Positions 21,992 to 34,700 of a stretch of DNA of 64,000 bases are shown piece by piece. Source of the DNA: Coniella vitis (taxonomy: Eukaryota; Ascomycota; Sordariomycetes; Diaporthales; Schizoparmaceae). Positions within the stretch are counted from its first letter, which is position 1; the number at the start of each line of letters is the position of its first letter. The translations under genes and the position numbers were made by a program. Below the pieces are notes generated by a model that was given only the letters and a program-made list of their open reading frames with translations, searched no databases and was not told the DNA's origin. The stretch spans positions 2,976,001-3,040,000 of the forward strand of contig WUJK01000002.1 in assembly GCA_011317545.1 (NCBI GenBank), read 5' to 3'.

Positions 21992-24900
21992 ATGAGAAAC
22001 CTCCGCCACGTGAGCCACCGCGTTGGCAAGGCTGCCGCAGACATCTCGGCCGCCTGCTGGGATGCAAGCAACGACAGCGTCCTAGTCACCTGCGGTCCTG
22101 CAGCCACAGACCACAAGATTCAGTTGCTGCGCGTTGTCGAGGATGTCTCGGGTCGTGATCCCGCTTTGCCATTGTGAGTCCACTATCTTCTTCAACAAGA
22201 TAAAAATCACCAAATTCTGCTTCTGCCGCATCTCGTGTCTCTCTCTCACTAATCCGATAAATCAACAGACTTTGTGAGCAGATAGCTTCGTGGGATGCAC
22301 CCAGTCCCAATCCGGACTTGGTCGTCGACCGTATTGTTGGTCTCCACTACTTCACAGACTCGGCGACGACATGTCTTGTTCTCGAAGGTGGCGACATCGT
22401 CACCGTCGAAGAGGGTCTGGCTGGCCCCGATGATATTCACATTGAGATTATGGGATCCATCGACGCTGGAATCACCGCCGCTCGCTGGTCTCCCGATGAG
22501 GAGCTGCTCGTCATCACCACAAAGGCCGACACCGTTGTCTTCATGAGCCGCAGCTTTGACGGCATCGCCGAGGCCTCTATGACTGCCGACGATCTCTCGG
22601 CGTCCAAGCACGTCAGTGTCGGCTGGGGCAAGAAAGAGACGCAATTCCAGGGCAAGGGTGCCAAGGCAAAGGCCTTGCGCGACCCCACGATTCCCGAAAG
22701 AGTTGACGAGGGTACGCTCAGCTCAAACGACGATGGCCGCACGAGCGTCAGCTGGAGGGGCGACGGTGCGTACGTTGCCATCAACTCGGTTGAGGGTGCA
22801 TCTCGGAGGCTGATACGAGTCTATACTCGTGATGGAGTACTGGACGGCGTCAGCGAGCCAGTGGATGGCCTGGAAGGCTCGTTAAGCTGGAGGCCGTCTG
22901 GCAATCTTATGGCTGGCATCCAGCGACTTGATGACCGGGTGGATGTCGTCTTCTTCGAGCGGAACGGCCTGCGACATGGCCAGTTTACACTCCGCTCGAC
23001 CGAGGACATGCTCACCACCAACACGCACATAAATTTGGACTGGAACGCAGATTCGACAGTTCTGTCTGTGTCGTTTGGGAATACCGTCCAGTTGTGGACG
23101 ATGGGCAACTACCACTGGTACCTCAAGCAAGAGGTTGCCCTCAAGCAACCATGCTCTCATATCTCGTGGCACCCAGAAAAGGCACTGCGTCTTGCCGCGA
23201 TCTCAAGTAGTAAGAAGACGCATTTTCCCATCTAATTCTTGTCACTGTCATGCTAACCAAAGCTCAGATACCATTCTGCATGCAGAATTTGTCTTTGCTA
23301 TAGCCCGAGGCCCACTGATACCCCCTTACGATTTTGGTGCGGTTGGTGTCATTGATGGCAAGACAGTCAAGCTTACGCCCTTCCGCACAGCAAATATACC
23401 TCCGCCCATGTCCTTGTTCGAAATCGAGGCCAGTCGCATGGTGATCGATGTTGTTTTTGCTCAAGATGGCTCCAAGATGGCGATCCTGCATCACGGTGGT
23501 GTAGATCTTTACCAATGGCAAATCAGCAATGGCCGAGCTATTATGCCTCGGCTTGCTGCAAAATATGCGTTCACAGCCGAGGAAGCCGTACAAAGCCCCT
23601 TACTGGCGTGCTTTGCTCATGATGGCCAGCTCAGGACGCTTTCCTTTCAAGATGGACTTCGCCTCAACAGCTCGAGGTTGGCTGGGGATGCAAGCGATTT
23701 GATTGTCGACGGCTCTATCTTACTGACAGAAGAAGCTATTTTCCCCCAAGCCATCTCTGTAAGTAGTACATCGGAGCTTCTCGGCCCTGGGGACGCGTGC
23801 CTTCATAGCAGGTCCGGGCAAATATCTCGCCTTACCGCCGATTCGGATAGTCCTCAACCGCTACCTGCTGGGTTTCCACTTCAGCTGCCCTGGGTCGAAA
23901 TCATTGAGGTTGAAGATGAGGCCGTTGCATTCGGCATGTCCAGAAACGGTCATCTATATGCAAACTCTCGGCTACTGGTCAAGAATTGCACCTCGTTTGT
24001 CGTCACTCGTGACCATCTCATCTTCACAACTAGCAATCACTTTTTGAAATTCGTACATCTTAGCAAACCAGAGGGTGAGTTCCCACCGCAGAGGTGGAAT
24101 ATACAGAACGAAGGCCGACTGACACACAGAATAGAAATTGACTTGGCACCCGACGACCCCGAGAGCGACGAGAGATGCCGAAGTATCGAGCGAGGCGCCA
24201 GACTTGTTACAGCTGTGCCAACCACAATGAGTATCATTCTTCAGATGCCACGAGGCAATTTGGAAACAATCTACCCCCGTGCCATGGTTCTTGCCGGTAT
24301 ACGACAGCTTGTGGACGAGAAGCAATACGGCAAAGCGTTTGCCCATTGCAGAACTCAACGTGTAGACATGAACATACTCTATGACCATAAGCCAGAACAA
24401 TTTCTGTCCAATGTTGGCTTGTTTCTCGACCAACTCGACGATGTGGTCTACATTGACCTGTTTCTAGCCTCGCTCAGCGAAAGCGATGTAACAGAAACCA
24501 TGTACAAGGATACAAAGAAGCTTAAATCTGCGTCAACGGGCATTTTTGGACAAGCCGCTCAGGATCCTGTTACCACACCCGCTACGCCACCAACGCCGTC
24601 GTCGAAAGTCAATAGCATATGTGACGCCGTTCTCAAGACGCTGCAAACACGCCGAGACACTCATCTTCAAAACATCATCACCGCAAACGTGTGCAAGAAT
24701 CCCCCTGCACTCGAAGATGGCCTCCTCGTGGTGGCTGAGCTAATGCAAGAGAACGACGCCATGGCCGAAAAGGCCGTCGAGCATATTTGCTTCCTTCAAG
24801 ACGTCAATCGGCTTTATGACCACGCATTAGGTCTCTACAACCTGGATCTCGCCCTGCTCGTCGCCCAGCAATCCCAGCGTGACCCTCGCGAATACCTTCC

Positions 24901-26215
24901 TTTCATCCGAGACTTACATCAACAACATCCCGAGGCCCGCCGCCAGTTCGCCATTGACGACCATCTTGGCCGTCATGACAAGGCTCTGCAACACTTGCAC
25001 GCCCTCAACGCCTTTGACGAACTCAAAATCTACACAATCAAGTATGACCTCTACCAAACCGCACTGCGCCTCTACCGGTACGAATCCGACCGCCATCGCG
25101 CCGTCACCGAGCTCTATGCCGCCCACCTCGAGGATCGCTCTAAGCACCGCGAGGCCGGCTTAGCTTACGAGTCCCTCGGCAATTACCCCCGCGCAACCGC
25201 TTGCTACCGCGCTGCGGGCGCCAGCAGCTGGCGCGAATGCCTCTTTACAGCCCAACAACAGCAGTCCCCACCCTTATCCCCGTCTGCGTTTGCTGATCTC
25301 GCTACGGCGCTCGCCGACGCCCTTTACGAAGCAAAGGAATACGCCGCCGCCGCAACAGTGCACCTCGAGTATCTCGATAATCTGGAGGCGGCCGTCCGCT
25401 GTTTGTGCAAGGGCTATCACTTCGCTGACGCAATGCGCCTCATTGTTCAGCACAACTCCAACGACCGCGAGCGAGTCAACGAGCTGCTCACCTCTGCCGT
25501 GGACGCCGGTCTCGCGGATGCCCTCTCCAGCTCAACCGAATTCCTCGCCGACTGTAAAGCCCAATTGCGCGCACAGGTCCCGCGCATCGTCGAGCTGCGC
25601 CGCAAAGCAGTCGAGGACCCACTAGCATTCTATGAAGGCGAGCGGTCCTCTGCACTCGCAGATATCCCCGACGATGTGTCGATTGCAGCGAGTTCGCGAG
25701 TGAGTACCAGCGCATCGCTGTTTACGCGGTACACCGGCAAAGCGGGCTCTGTCGGCACCTTGGGCTCTAACGTTAGTCGGGCGACGAGCAAAAACCGGAA
25801 GCGCGAGGAGAAAAAGCGGGCTAGGGGTCGTAAGGGAACTGTGTACGAGGCAGAGTATCTGGTGAACAGCGTGCGGAGGTTGGTGGAGCGTGTTGAAGGG
25901 ACAAAGAGCGAGGTGGAGAGATTGGTATTTGGCTTGATGCGCCGGGGCATGGCCGAGCGGGCAAGGGCGGCCGAAGCGTTAATGGTGGAGGTTGTGGAAG
26001 CATGTCGGGCTGCTCTGGTGGAGGTGTTCGGAGAGCAAGCAGCAGCACAGCAGCAGCAGCCAACTGAGGGGGAGGCGCAGGCTGGGGTGCTGTTCGCGGA
26101 AGAATATAAACCTACGGGTGCAGATGCTGTGTTGCAGGCTTCGCTGGAGGCTGCGAATGCTCGTCAGGTTGCACCTGTTATTACGGCTTTTTTGAAACTG
26201 TCGTTGTTGGGTTAA
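21992..26215 (+). CDS. elp1: Elongator complex protein 1 (ELP1/IKI3)
   Basis: Exons 21992-22173, 22269-23209 and 23268-26215 give 1356 residues, the normal size for fungal ELP1. The N-terminal two thirds carry WD40-like propeller segments (DLVVDRIVGLHYF, AARWSPDEELLVITTKADTV, GSLSWRPSGNLMAGIQ, HISWHPEKALRLA). The C-terminal part is alpha-helical and TPR-like (REYLPFIRDLHQQHPEARRQ; KYDLYQTALRLY). A basic stretch near residues 1217-1232 (KNRKREEKKRARGRKG) matches the conserved tRNA-binding patch. ELP1 is the scaffold of the Elongator complex, which adds the 5-carboxymethyl side chain to wobble uridines of cytoplasmic tRNAs. It is convergent with the uL24m gene, 212 bases between stops. Confidence 0.96.
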
Positions 26216-26427
26216 GAGGGTAACGGGATCGGTTGGGTTATACATATTCAATACATCTACATGGCGAACGAGATGTTTGCTCCGGTTGACTTGCGGAAAA
26301 GAAAAAGACAGCAAGAGGCAGACTGCGATCATTTCACGCGGGCACAAGACAAAACACGCATAGGAAATGCCGTGACTTGTGGTGATATACACATAATTTC
26401 AGTTTGGCATTCTCAATATTACACATC

Positions 26428-27750
26428 TCACGATGGTGGAGGCGCCCTGGCTTCTGTGATGCTTGCTTGCGCCGAAAGATCCACCTTTGTAGCAGCCTCC
26501 TTGTCCGCCGCCTCAAGCATGGACTGTTGCACCCTCTTTGCATTCTCGACCAATTCTGGTGTAACTCCCTTGACTGCCGGTGCGCGGTGAGCGTTGCGAG
26601 CCATGACCTGGCCAATCCGTGCGAGCATTCTGGGGCTGAGCTCGGGTACCGGTCTCTTCTTCTTTTCTTCGCGAATCTTTGCGTTGAGCTCCTGTAGCGG
26701 CGTGCGCATGGCGAGCAAATGACCCTTACGCAGGGCGACCTTTTCTGCCTCCTCGGCCTCCTTCTTCGCGACATACTCCGCCTCGTGGCGCGTACGGAAT
26801 TTGGAGTACTTGTTGCGCAGCTCATCGATAATTTCGGCGGGCATAGGCGGCGAGAGCAATGTAGGGACAAAAGTGGCCTGCTCAGCGTCGATGCGCAGCG
26901 TGTCGCATGGGTTGTCGGGGAAGGTACGCTCGAGCTCGGCACGCTCGGCATCCTCGAAGGCGCGGGGCCAGGGAATTTCAACATTGAGGCCTGGCACGAC
27001 ACGGCTCCAGGTCACGCGGCCAGTGGGCTTGTCGCGGATAATGCCTGTCGGAGCAAGCTCGTTGATAACGACGTCGCGGACGCGGTCGGTGACAGGGTCC
27101 CGGAGGGGATGCACAAGGCGAACGGCTTGGATGGGGTAGCGCATGGGCGAGAGCTGCGTGCGGACATCACCGAGGGTCGTGAGGAACTCCGAGACAGTTA
27201 CGTTGTGCTAATGAAGAAATGAATTGTCAGCAAATCAGTGCGAAATATTGGGAAAAGGGCAAAGAAGAAAAGAAGAGAAAAAAGAGGTACTCACCATCAG
27301 GTGGTCGCCTTCAAGCGAGACACTGGCTTCTTCTTCCTGAATGCTACGGATCGTCCCTATCTTACCCTTGTCGGGGCCCTGGATGATCGTAACTCTGTCA
27401 CCAGCCTTGAGACAGAGGTACTTTTTTCCGCCTGCCCATTTACACGCCAGCTCAATCTGCTTCTCGGGCAGACTACCAAGTTGGCGCTGAAGCGCAAGAG
27501 AGCCCCAAAAGGCGCCCGATCTGGTGCCCTTGACAGGCGTGTCGCGCTGAGGGCGGATGGCACCCATTTCCCAGTCCTCGCGGCGACGGCGGCGGGCATA
27601 TGCGAGAGAGTCATTGGCATCGCGGACCGCAACCATGCGGTTGCGAAAGTCTTTTCGCTGGGAGTTGTTCTTGACCAGGTCATTTCTCTTTTTTATGCGG
27701 CGGGCGGCCTGCTTCTCGGCCTGAGCCGTCCGCTTGAGGAGCTTCTGCAT
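26428..27750 (-). CDS. mrpl40: Mitochondrial large-subunit ribosomal protein uL24m (yeast Mrpl40-like)
   Basis: Minus exons 27750-27295 and 27207-26428 give 411 residues; the 87-base intron has a GTGAGT donor and is phase 0. The start MQKLLKRTAQAEKQAARRIKK matches fungal homologues. The KOW motif (KAGDRVTIIQGPDKGKIGTI) lies near residues 110-130, just before the intron, and the remainder of the uL24 domain continues in exon 2. A long charged C-terminal helix (EAEYVAKKEAEEAEKVALRK) is typical of mitochondrial forms. The basic N-terminus is expected to target it to the matrix. The frame is open upstream to an ATG at 27948, but that extension has no homologue-like features. Confidence 0.9.
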
Positions 27751-29346
27751 GGTGGGCAAGAGGGTTGCGGTTGCAGTTGGGGAGTGCAGCCCCTCTGCTG
27801 GCGTGGGGGAGCAGGCCGAAAGGCTCTCGTCTGCTCGGAGAGGCTTAAGAGGACGGGTGGTCGCGTCTGGCGCGGCGGATCGGGTGGTGCAGAGGTGGGA
27901 TCGCGGCCTGAGTTGGTTCACGATGTTGTTGTAAGTCTGCTTCGCCAATTGGGAATTTTCGAGCTCGGGCCACTTTTTCGGCCGGCAACCTGGGAAGGTA
28001 CTGTTGATGGTGCTGTACTATGTCAGTACTTCGTACTAGTGTCAAGTGGGCAAGTACCGCGTATGGGGCACAAAGGGAACAACATCTCGGTCCCCGCAGC
28101 GAACTCCATCGTACACATGCCCAGGTGCTGAAAGTACAAGGTACCTCGATACTTTTGTCGCCGCTTACTATAGATATTTGAGCAAAAACAATAGGCTTGT
28201 TTCTTTTTCAACACTAGCTAGGATTTCAATCGGAGCAAGATGATTACGGAGTATGTAATGTTTGTGTTGTACATAGTAGGAACATTCGCCCTGTAATCAA
28301 TCGAGTTCAGCTAAACTCTATACTATGCACTGCGCTGATAAGGTAGGCTGCATACATAGTGAATACAGATGATTCCGAGAGAATGCCGGGTACGTGTACA
28401 ATTTATACTTATAGTAGAGCACAATTGAATATATTTGCCAACTCAAGCAAACGAAACCTTTACACTAAATGGTGCAAGCTGAATTCCATTTCGGAAGCAA
28501 CGATATATTTCTTTTGCAAAAGAGCAAGCACTCCTGGATCAACATTTGACTTATTAGTACAATATTTGTCTCGCTTGTACACAGTACTGCGTATCATTGT
28601 ACGCGGGGAATACATAGTAGAGCCTCTTCAAGTCTGTGTTAGATACTGTACACAATACTGTGTAGACTTTCCACACCAATTGCACCCTTGGACTCGGCCC
28701 TGGTGCCGTTGGCTGCAGACTGCCGTGTGCCAACAACCTTCGCGTGACCGGCCGGGTGACAATTTGCCTAGCCTTGTCTCGTCCTCTTCTGACAGTCTGT
28801 TTGGCTCGTCTTCCGAAACTACACAGGGCTGCTCCTGCATGCCGTGCCCTTAGCAGTGGCCCTGAGAGGGACTGGACTCGTCAAGGGAGGCGCAAGCAGG
28901 ACCCCAGAGCTGAGGCTGGGGCTGGGACTGGCTGGTATCCGCATCTTGATGCTTCCTTCCTTCTTCCTTTTCAACGGGTGCAGACTTACCCTGCCTAGTA
29001 TTGAAGTTCAAGTACTTAACATACCTGTGCCTAGAGCAAATAAGTCACCAATTGTAGGGCTGCCCAGGTGCCGTGCAACCCTTCGGTTTCTTGGGCCGGG
29101 CTTCACTGCCACTGCGCACTGAGCACTATTCCCTGCCACTTCCTTCATCGTCTTCGTCTTCGTCGTCGTCATCCTCGTCGTTGTTCCTTTTGCTCACGGC
29201 CTGTGTGTGTGTCTCAATGCCATCTACACAGACTTGGCAGACCCCATGCTTTATTTCCTCTTCCCGGCCGTGTCAGATCCATCTTATGGTTCACCAGCCC
29301 TCTTCCCTCTCATGGTGACCCGCCTCCTACTGCATGAGCGGCTGAG
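27751..29346. other. Divergent intergenic region, 1.6 kb
   Basis: Between the uL24m start and the next plus-strand gene. It has three TACATAGT motifs (28270, 28353, 28611), a related TACACAGTACTG element near 28579 and a TCG/TCT repeat near 29150-29190. No supportable gene. Confidence 0.55.
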
Positions 29347-32047
29347 ATGAGCCGGGATAAGGAAACCAAGGAGGGCTTCTGGAAGTCTCTTCTCAAGCGA
29401 TCCTCGTCAAAGAAGGCCCCCGTTCGGAAAACGGTACGTCAGCCCTACTGTCATTTCTTTGCTCCTTCCGTTTACTTGTGCGACTTTGAGTGACTGATAC
29501 TTGGAGTTCTCCAGAGCGGGAGAAACTCGGATGATTCTCCGACACCCGGACCAGGTCGATCAAGCGATCCAGAATCTGATGAGGCACGCAAACCCGCGCA
29601 GCAGTATACCCCCTCGCGTGGTCACTCGGTCCAGCCCTCTCAGCCCCGAAAGCTGCACAAACGAAATGCCTCAGGTGCTGTGCCGCTCAAAAGTAAAGCC
29701 GCCGTGTTGAGCAACGGCCATGCTCACTATTCCCAAAAGCCCAGGAACTTGGACGCCATCGGAGACATCTGGCCACCTTCAGACTATGAAAGTGACGAGG
29801 AACTGCCTCTGGGCAAGGCAATGGACTTAATCTGCAAGGGCTGCCCGGTTTTCAAAGGCCACAAGCGACCCATACCTCGCCCGCACAGCGGCTTTCTTGA
29901 TGACGACGACAACGACGACTTCTACTTGACTTATGCCACGGTGGCCGGCAACCAGGGTGAGGACATGGATGGCGTCAATCTGCACAATTCCATGATTCAA
30001 CTCATGACAATGCGGACCATGGGCCCAGGTACGGCATTGCAGCCCTGGGCCACGGTAGAGCAGCCTAGCTACACCTTTTACTTTGGCTCGCTACCTGGCA
30101 CTGTGACCTTGAATCAATGGGCCACGACTGCCAGCGCTTGGCCGCCACCGATTGGTACAAAAGACTCGAGGGTGCTTCCTCGCGAGACCAACCTAGTTCA
30201 TATCTTTCGAAGGCTCAAAGAATTAGAACTCGGCCTTGAAGACGACGATCCCGACTACATGTACAAGAACCTCTACCGCAAGTTCCTCAGAGATCCAGAC
30301 CGCCTCCAGAATCCACACAAGACGCTTGACAAGCAGATTATCGACCTCTTTGAGGTACTGTCTCGCCCAGACCATTGGATCGATTTTTCACACCCCAAAA
30401 ACCATATTGTCACGCGCTTCATATTCGATACAAGCTCCAGCAACCACGAACAGTACGTCAGGTTCTTCCATCAGCTGCTCTTCAGCATGGAATTAGATTT
30501 GCGTATCCATTCCAAATACCATAGCGATTTGCCCAAGGAGAAGATACTAGAGAAGCTGCCGCCAGCCATCAAATGGAGCCTTGCACTGTCAAGGAGATGG
30601 AGGGAAAATGTGAGGATAGAGTCTTATGGAGAGACAGCAGAGCAGAGTGCGCTATTCATCCACAGGCACAAAAGTGTCCAGTTGAGGTCACGATGCTGAT
30701 ATCACCGTTGCAGTTAAACTTCGCTACAGATTAAAAAAGCGCCAATTCAAAATGATCAAGAGGTTCGCGCAGATGATGAAATGGCCCAACTTGGCCGAAA
30801 CCGTGGCATCCTTGAAACAAGGGTATGCAGAATCAAATCTCGACGCTATCAGTTCCCATGCCATGGCCTTCTTCAGCGGTCTGGTGTTACCTGGAGTATG
30901 TTATCCCCAACTCTTTCGTTGCCGTTCCGAGACTTATATTACTCGTGCACATTAGTCTTCCTTCCCCTTTGTCATCATGAACTCACTCATCGATATCGAC
31001 CCGGACGAAGCCACCGACGAATTAGCACTTCTCATTCACCTGAATCCAAATTGTGGGTTTCAGTACCGTAACAGCTGTACGTATTGGACTTCCACGTCAA
31101 TTGTCGGCAAGGTGCTCGCCCCGACTTGCCTCGAGGTCGCCGGTTGGATTGGGCCAGCCCGACCGACACCCGATCTTCACCGATCCCAAATTGCGCGCAT
31201 CCGCTCCCACCGGTGCCATCAGAGACTTGAGGCAGAACATGTGCATTCAATGACAAGCCACTCGGACCCGTTGGGCATAGATAAAGCACCGTATTTTGTG
31301 GATGATTACGACCTCGTCAGCCCCGCTACACACGATGCTTTCGACCTGGTACGCATCGAGCTCCTCTCGATGAAGCCTTGTATGGACAGGCAAAATGACC
31401 CGGGTCCCAGTTGGTACGACGCCGCCATACAGTTCGCTATTGACGGCAAGTCATGGCCGTTGCGTCTGACGTACGATGTGAGCTTCATTTCAGCCTGGCC
31501 ATGTTCTCAAGGGCCCCACCCGCTATACTACGATTATACCTATCTGGCTGTCAAGGCAGATGAGGTCATTGCCATCCGCGATTGGGCCGGACTCTACGGC
31601 GGCAGAAGCAGAGTCAATCTAAAGACATGTGGCTCGGTCCCAGAGGAAATTGGTGACCGAGATACAGACAGCGACATAGTGGGTTCCGCAGGCGAGGGCT
31701 CGTCAAAGAGACATGGATCGCCCACGGACGTAAAAAAGCGCACAACTTCGAATGAAAAAACGATCAAATACCAAAAAGGTGAAAATGAAGATATACTCGT
31801 GATCCAAGCCTTTGGTGTGCCTGATAACGAGGTGCTTGCCAGGGCATGGTGTGCTCATTGGGGACTAAGCGCGGTGGTGGCGGACATTAGCAAGACATGG
31901 TCAGTACATCCAACGATTGGCCACTCTCAAAGGACAGCGACACTTACAAACCCTTACAGCATGACTTGTGCTATTCGTGAGGCATATGCTGGAGCCTTAT
32001 ACGTAGTTATTCTCATCGATACCAGACGAGAAACCCAGGACAGCTGA
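29347..32047 (+). CDS. Conserved fungal protein of unknown function, about 810 aa
   Basis: Probable exons 29347-29433, 29515-30646, 30714-30895, 30956-31899 and 31960-32047. The second donor is uncertain: GTGCGC at 30647 or GTGTCC at 30674, both in phase. The fourth intron is a 60-base, frame-neutral one (GTCAGT donor, CTTACA branch, CAG acceptor). The N-terminal 100 residues are Ser/Pro/Lys-rich; then come a DDDDNDD acidic stretch, a mixed alpha/beta region with many Trp and Tyr, a basic helix (KLRYRLKKRQFKMIKRFAQM) and a C-terminal region. The end CAIREAYAGALYVVILID is the most motif-like part. I recognise no catalytic signature or membrane span. It looks like one of the large conserved filamentous-fungal families without an assigned role. 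Confidence 0.75.
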
Positions 32048-32787
32048 GGCGAAGTACCCATGCAGCCTACCACATGGGTCAAGAGGCGGGTGACTTCTAA
32101 TTTGGAGTTGTAGAGAATTGACACTGGGAGTCATGGGGATTTTTCGATATCAGTGAAGCATTCAAAGGTTTGGTGCATCTGGAACAGCGAACATGGATCA
32201 CGGAGCAGGGCGTATCGTTGCGCGTATTTCCAAAAATGGGTTGTAAAGGGCATTCCAAAATCTTGAAAATTACTGGAGGATGTTATTTTTCCATAGACAT
32301 CCTGCTAGGTTTTGCTGTTTGAATGGGACTTGATTTTAAGATGAGTGAACTTTTCCGACGCATACGCAGGCGCTCATAATCGATATAGAATAATCCAGGA
32401 CTGGCAAGGATAACACACATACGCAAGGTACATACATAGTGTAAGGGGTCAGTGTTTAGCCATTTGGGGTCTATGCGCATATCTGTGCAAGGCTAGGCAT
32501 GATGTGACTTAGTCAAGTCAGACCCCTGCTTGGTCGTAGCTGTGACTCGCTGTGCTACTGATAATGAAGCAACCATCACTGCTTCCTGCCTGCCAGCTCG
32601 ACAGCTCATAACAGCCCCGAGTAGGAGCCCATTTCAACCAGCAACCGACCTGTCGTCCTGTTCCTCGTTTCTTCTGGATTTCTGTCCCACAGCAACGCTA
32701 CATCGCCGTAATATCATCGTCCGCAAGAACGCTTCTGTGGGGTAGAGCTCGGAAGGACCATTTGCAAGCAGGACAGAGTAAGGGAAG
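32048..32787. other. Intergenic region upstream of GET1
   Basis: 740 bases holding the 3' flank of the 810-residue protein gene and the GET1 promoter; a TACATAGT motif is at 32433. No gene seen. Confidence 0.6.
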
Positions 32788-33723
32788 ATGGCTTCCCTTC
32801 TCGTCATTGTCTTTGTGGTGGAGGTTGCGGTGGCGGTTGTTAACAGTATTGGCGCTGCGACAATAAACAATCTGGTGAGGAAACTTTGAGCAGCGATCTT
32901 CATATCTGCCTTCCGTCACGTTGCCTGGATCTGTCTGTATTTCCGGTTATTGATACTTGTCCGCTAATGGAAGCTTGTATTATGCTATTCTAGCTATGGA
33001 AGCTTTACACCGCTGCCCCAATAGGCACCTCGAGCCAGATCCGCGAACAACGCGCATTCCAGCAGGCGTACCTCAAGGTGCGTCGCGAGCTGACTGCAAC
33101 AAGCAGCCAGGATGAGTTTGCAAAGTGGGCGAAGCTGCGCCGGCAGCATGACAAGATGTTGGAGGAGCTCGAGAAGAAGAGTAGGTGATTATGCAGAAAG
33201 GCACTGTCATGATATTGCTGGACCTTTCTACCAGCCGTCCCACCATTCCACGATCAAAAACCCGGTTACGCAAGAGGTGTACGAACTGCAAAACAGAACA
33301 GGAGCTAACGTGTCTTCTGCACCAACAAAAATAGAATCCGGCATTGACGCATCCAAAGCCTCGTTCGAGAAGTCAGTGAATGCTGTTCGCTGGTTCAGCA
33401 CCTCAGGCGCACGATGGTTCCTCCCATTCTGGTTCTCGCGAGAACCCATGTTCTGGCTGCCCTACAGCTTGTTCCCATACTATGCCGAATGGCTTATTTC
33501 CTTTCCGAGGGCGCCACTCGGCAGCGTCAGCATTGTTTCGTGGCAACTGGCGTGCACGTGCGTGGTTGCGCTTGTTGCGGACACGGTTCGTGCTCTCGTC
33601 AAGGTGGCCAGCGACGCAAGAAGCCAGGCTGGAGACAAGGTAGAGGCGAAGCGAAAGGAAGAGCCAGTCAAGGCTGATAGCCGTAGCTGTAGCAGCAAGA
33701 CGGTGACGAAGAAGGATTCATAA
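32788..33723 (+). CDS. get1: GET1, ER receptor subunit for tail-anchored protein insertion
   Basis: Exons 32788-32874, 32994-33180 and 33335-33723 give 220 residues. The first exon is an N-terminal membrane segment ([19 protein letters not shown]). Exon 2 is the cytosolic coiled coil ([20 protein letters not shown] ... [20 protein letters not shown]) that contacts Get3. Exon 3 carries the conserved block [20 protein letters not shown], the highly conserved [19 protein letters not shown], and a third membrane span. Get1 with Get2 forms the ER receptor that takes tail-anchored proteins from Get3 and inserts them. The Lys-rich tail (about 40 residues) is variable. Intron 2 has a perfect GCTAAC branch point. 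Confidence 0.94.
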
Positions 33724-34700
33724 TGGGTATTTGTTTTGCTATTCAGTACTATGTACGTGCGCAACGGATATTCGTTACGCAATGTAAAGACAAGCCAACA
33801 ACAGATAAAGCAAGGAAGCAAGACACCGCTACAAAGTAAAAAAAGAATGTCTCTCAACAATTTGACGCAAAGCTCTTCATAGCCGACAGTCGAGACAATC
33901 AAGACTGAAGCTCTGCAACACTAAGTGAGATGACTCTTGGCAGAGTACTTGGGCTCGTTCTGGGCAACACTTTGACTTTAACAACCACTGAGGAAAGAAG
34001 ATTGCTAAAGCTTCGAAAGTGCCCATTCCATTCTGTTTCTCGGGTCTCAAGGGAACCAGAAAGAAAGGTTGGTGTGAATCGTATCCACGAATGTATTGGC
34101 ACAAGTGCACCTGAAAACCCACCGTGTGTTCTTCCGCCTTTGTCAATAATAGAGCAAGTAGACCCTCGAAAGGCAAGAAGATGGGGACGTTGTGTCACAA
34201 TCGCGCGTGATCGCGCATTTGAAAATGTCGTTAGAAATCGCACACCGCATGGGCAACTACGATATCTGCCGGGTGGTGTTTGTATTTACGAAGGGCAGGA
34301 ATTTTCAACAGATCAAAATTTCGCTGGCTTCCTCAAATACTTTTGACGACAGCCCCACTCTTTTTCTAGCTTTGCCAGCGCGGCAAGGGTGTGGGTGCTG
34401 GCGTCCTTCTTCAGACACGGTCGCTGCGCACAGTGGGTTTCTGACGGCATATCGAATTTTTGGTTTGGTACCCCTGTCCGACATCCCTAGCTCCCGCTAA
34501 CCTTAGGGGTTCCTACTACTAGTATACTTGTGTGCAGCTTCGCCCTTAATAACAGCACATTCAAAACCACTTTACCTTTTACAAAAACACCACCTGACTG
34601 TTGTTCTCCGTCTATCCTTCCTCAGTTTGGGTTACAATAAAACACTGAAACCCATACAGAAACACCAGGAAACAGAAGGCCGCAAATACAGTTAGCAAAG
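33724..34700. other. Intergenic region between GET1 and the multispanning membrane protein
   Basis: About 1 kb. An ACTATGTA motif is at 33748, about 25 bases after the GET1 stop. Overlapping frames on both strands near 33900-34350 lack coding features and I reject them. Confidence 0.55.

Noticed and set aside
27238..28131. 297-codon plus-strand frame opposite uL24m
   Set aside because: The minus strand carries a clear KOW-domain ribosomal protein with a proper intron; the plus frame has no domain features.
33899..34346. Overlapping plus (138 codons) and minus (114 codons) frames after GET1
   Set aside because: They are mutually exclusive, have no domain features and no plausible introns; more likely 3' flank and promoter.
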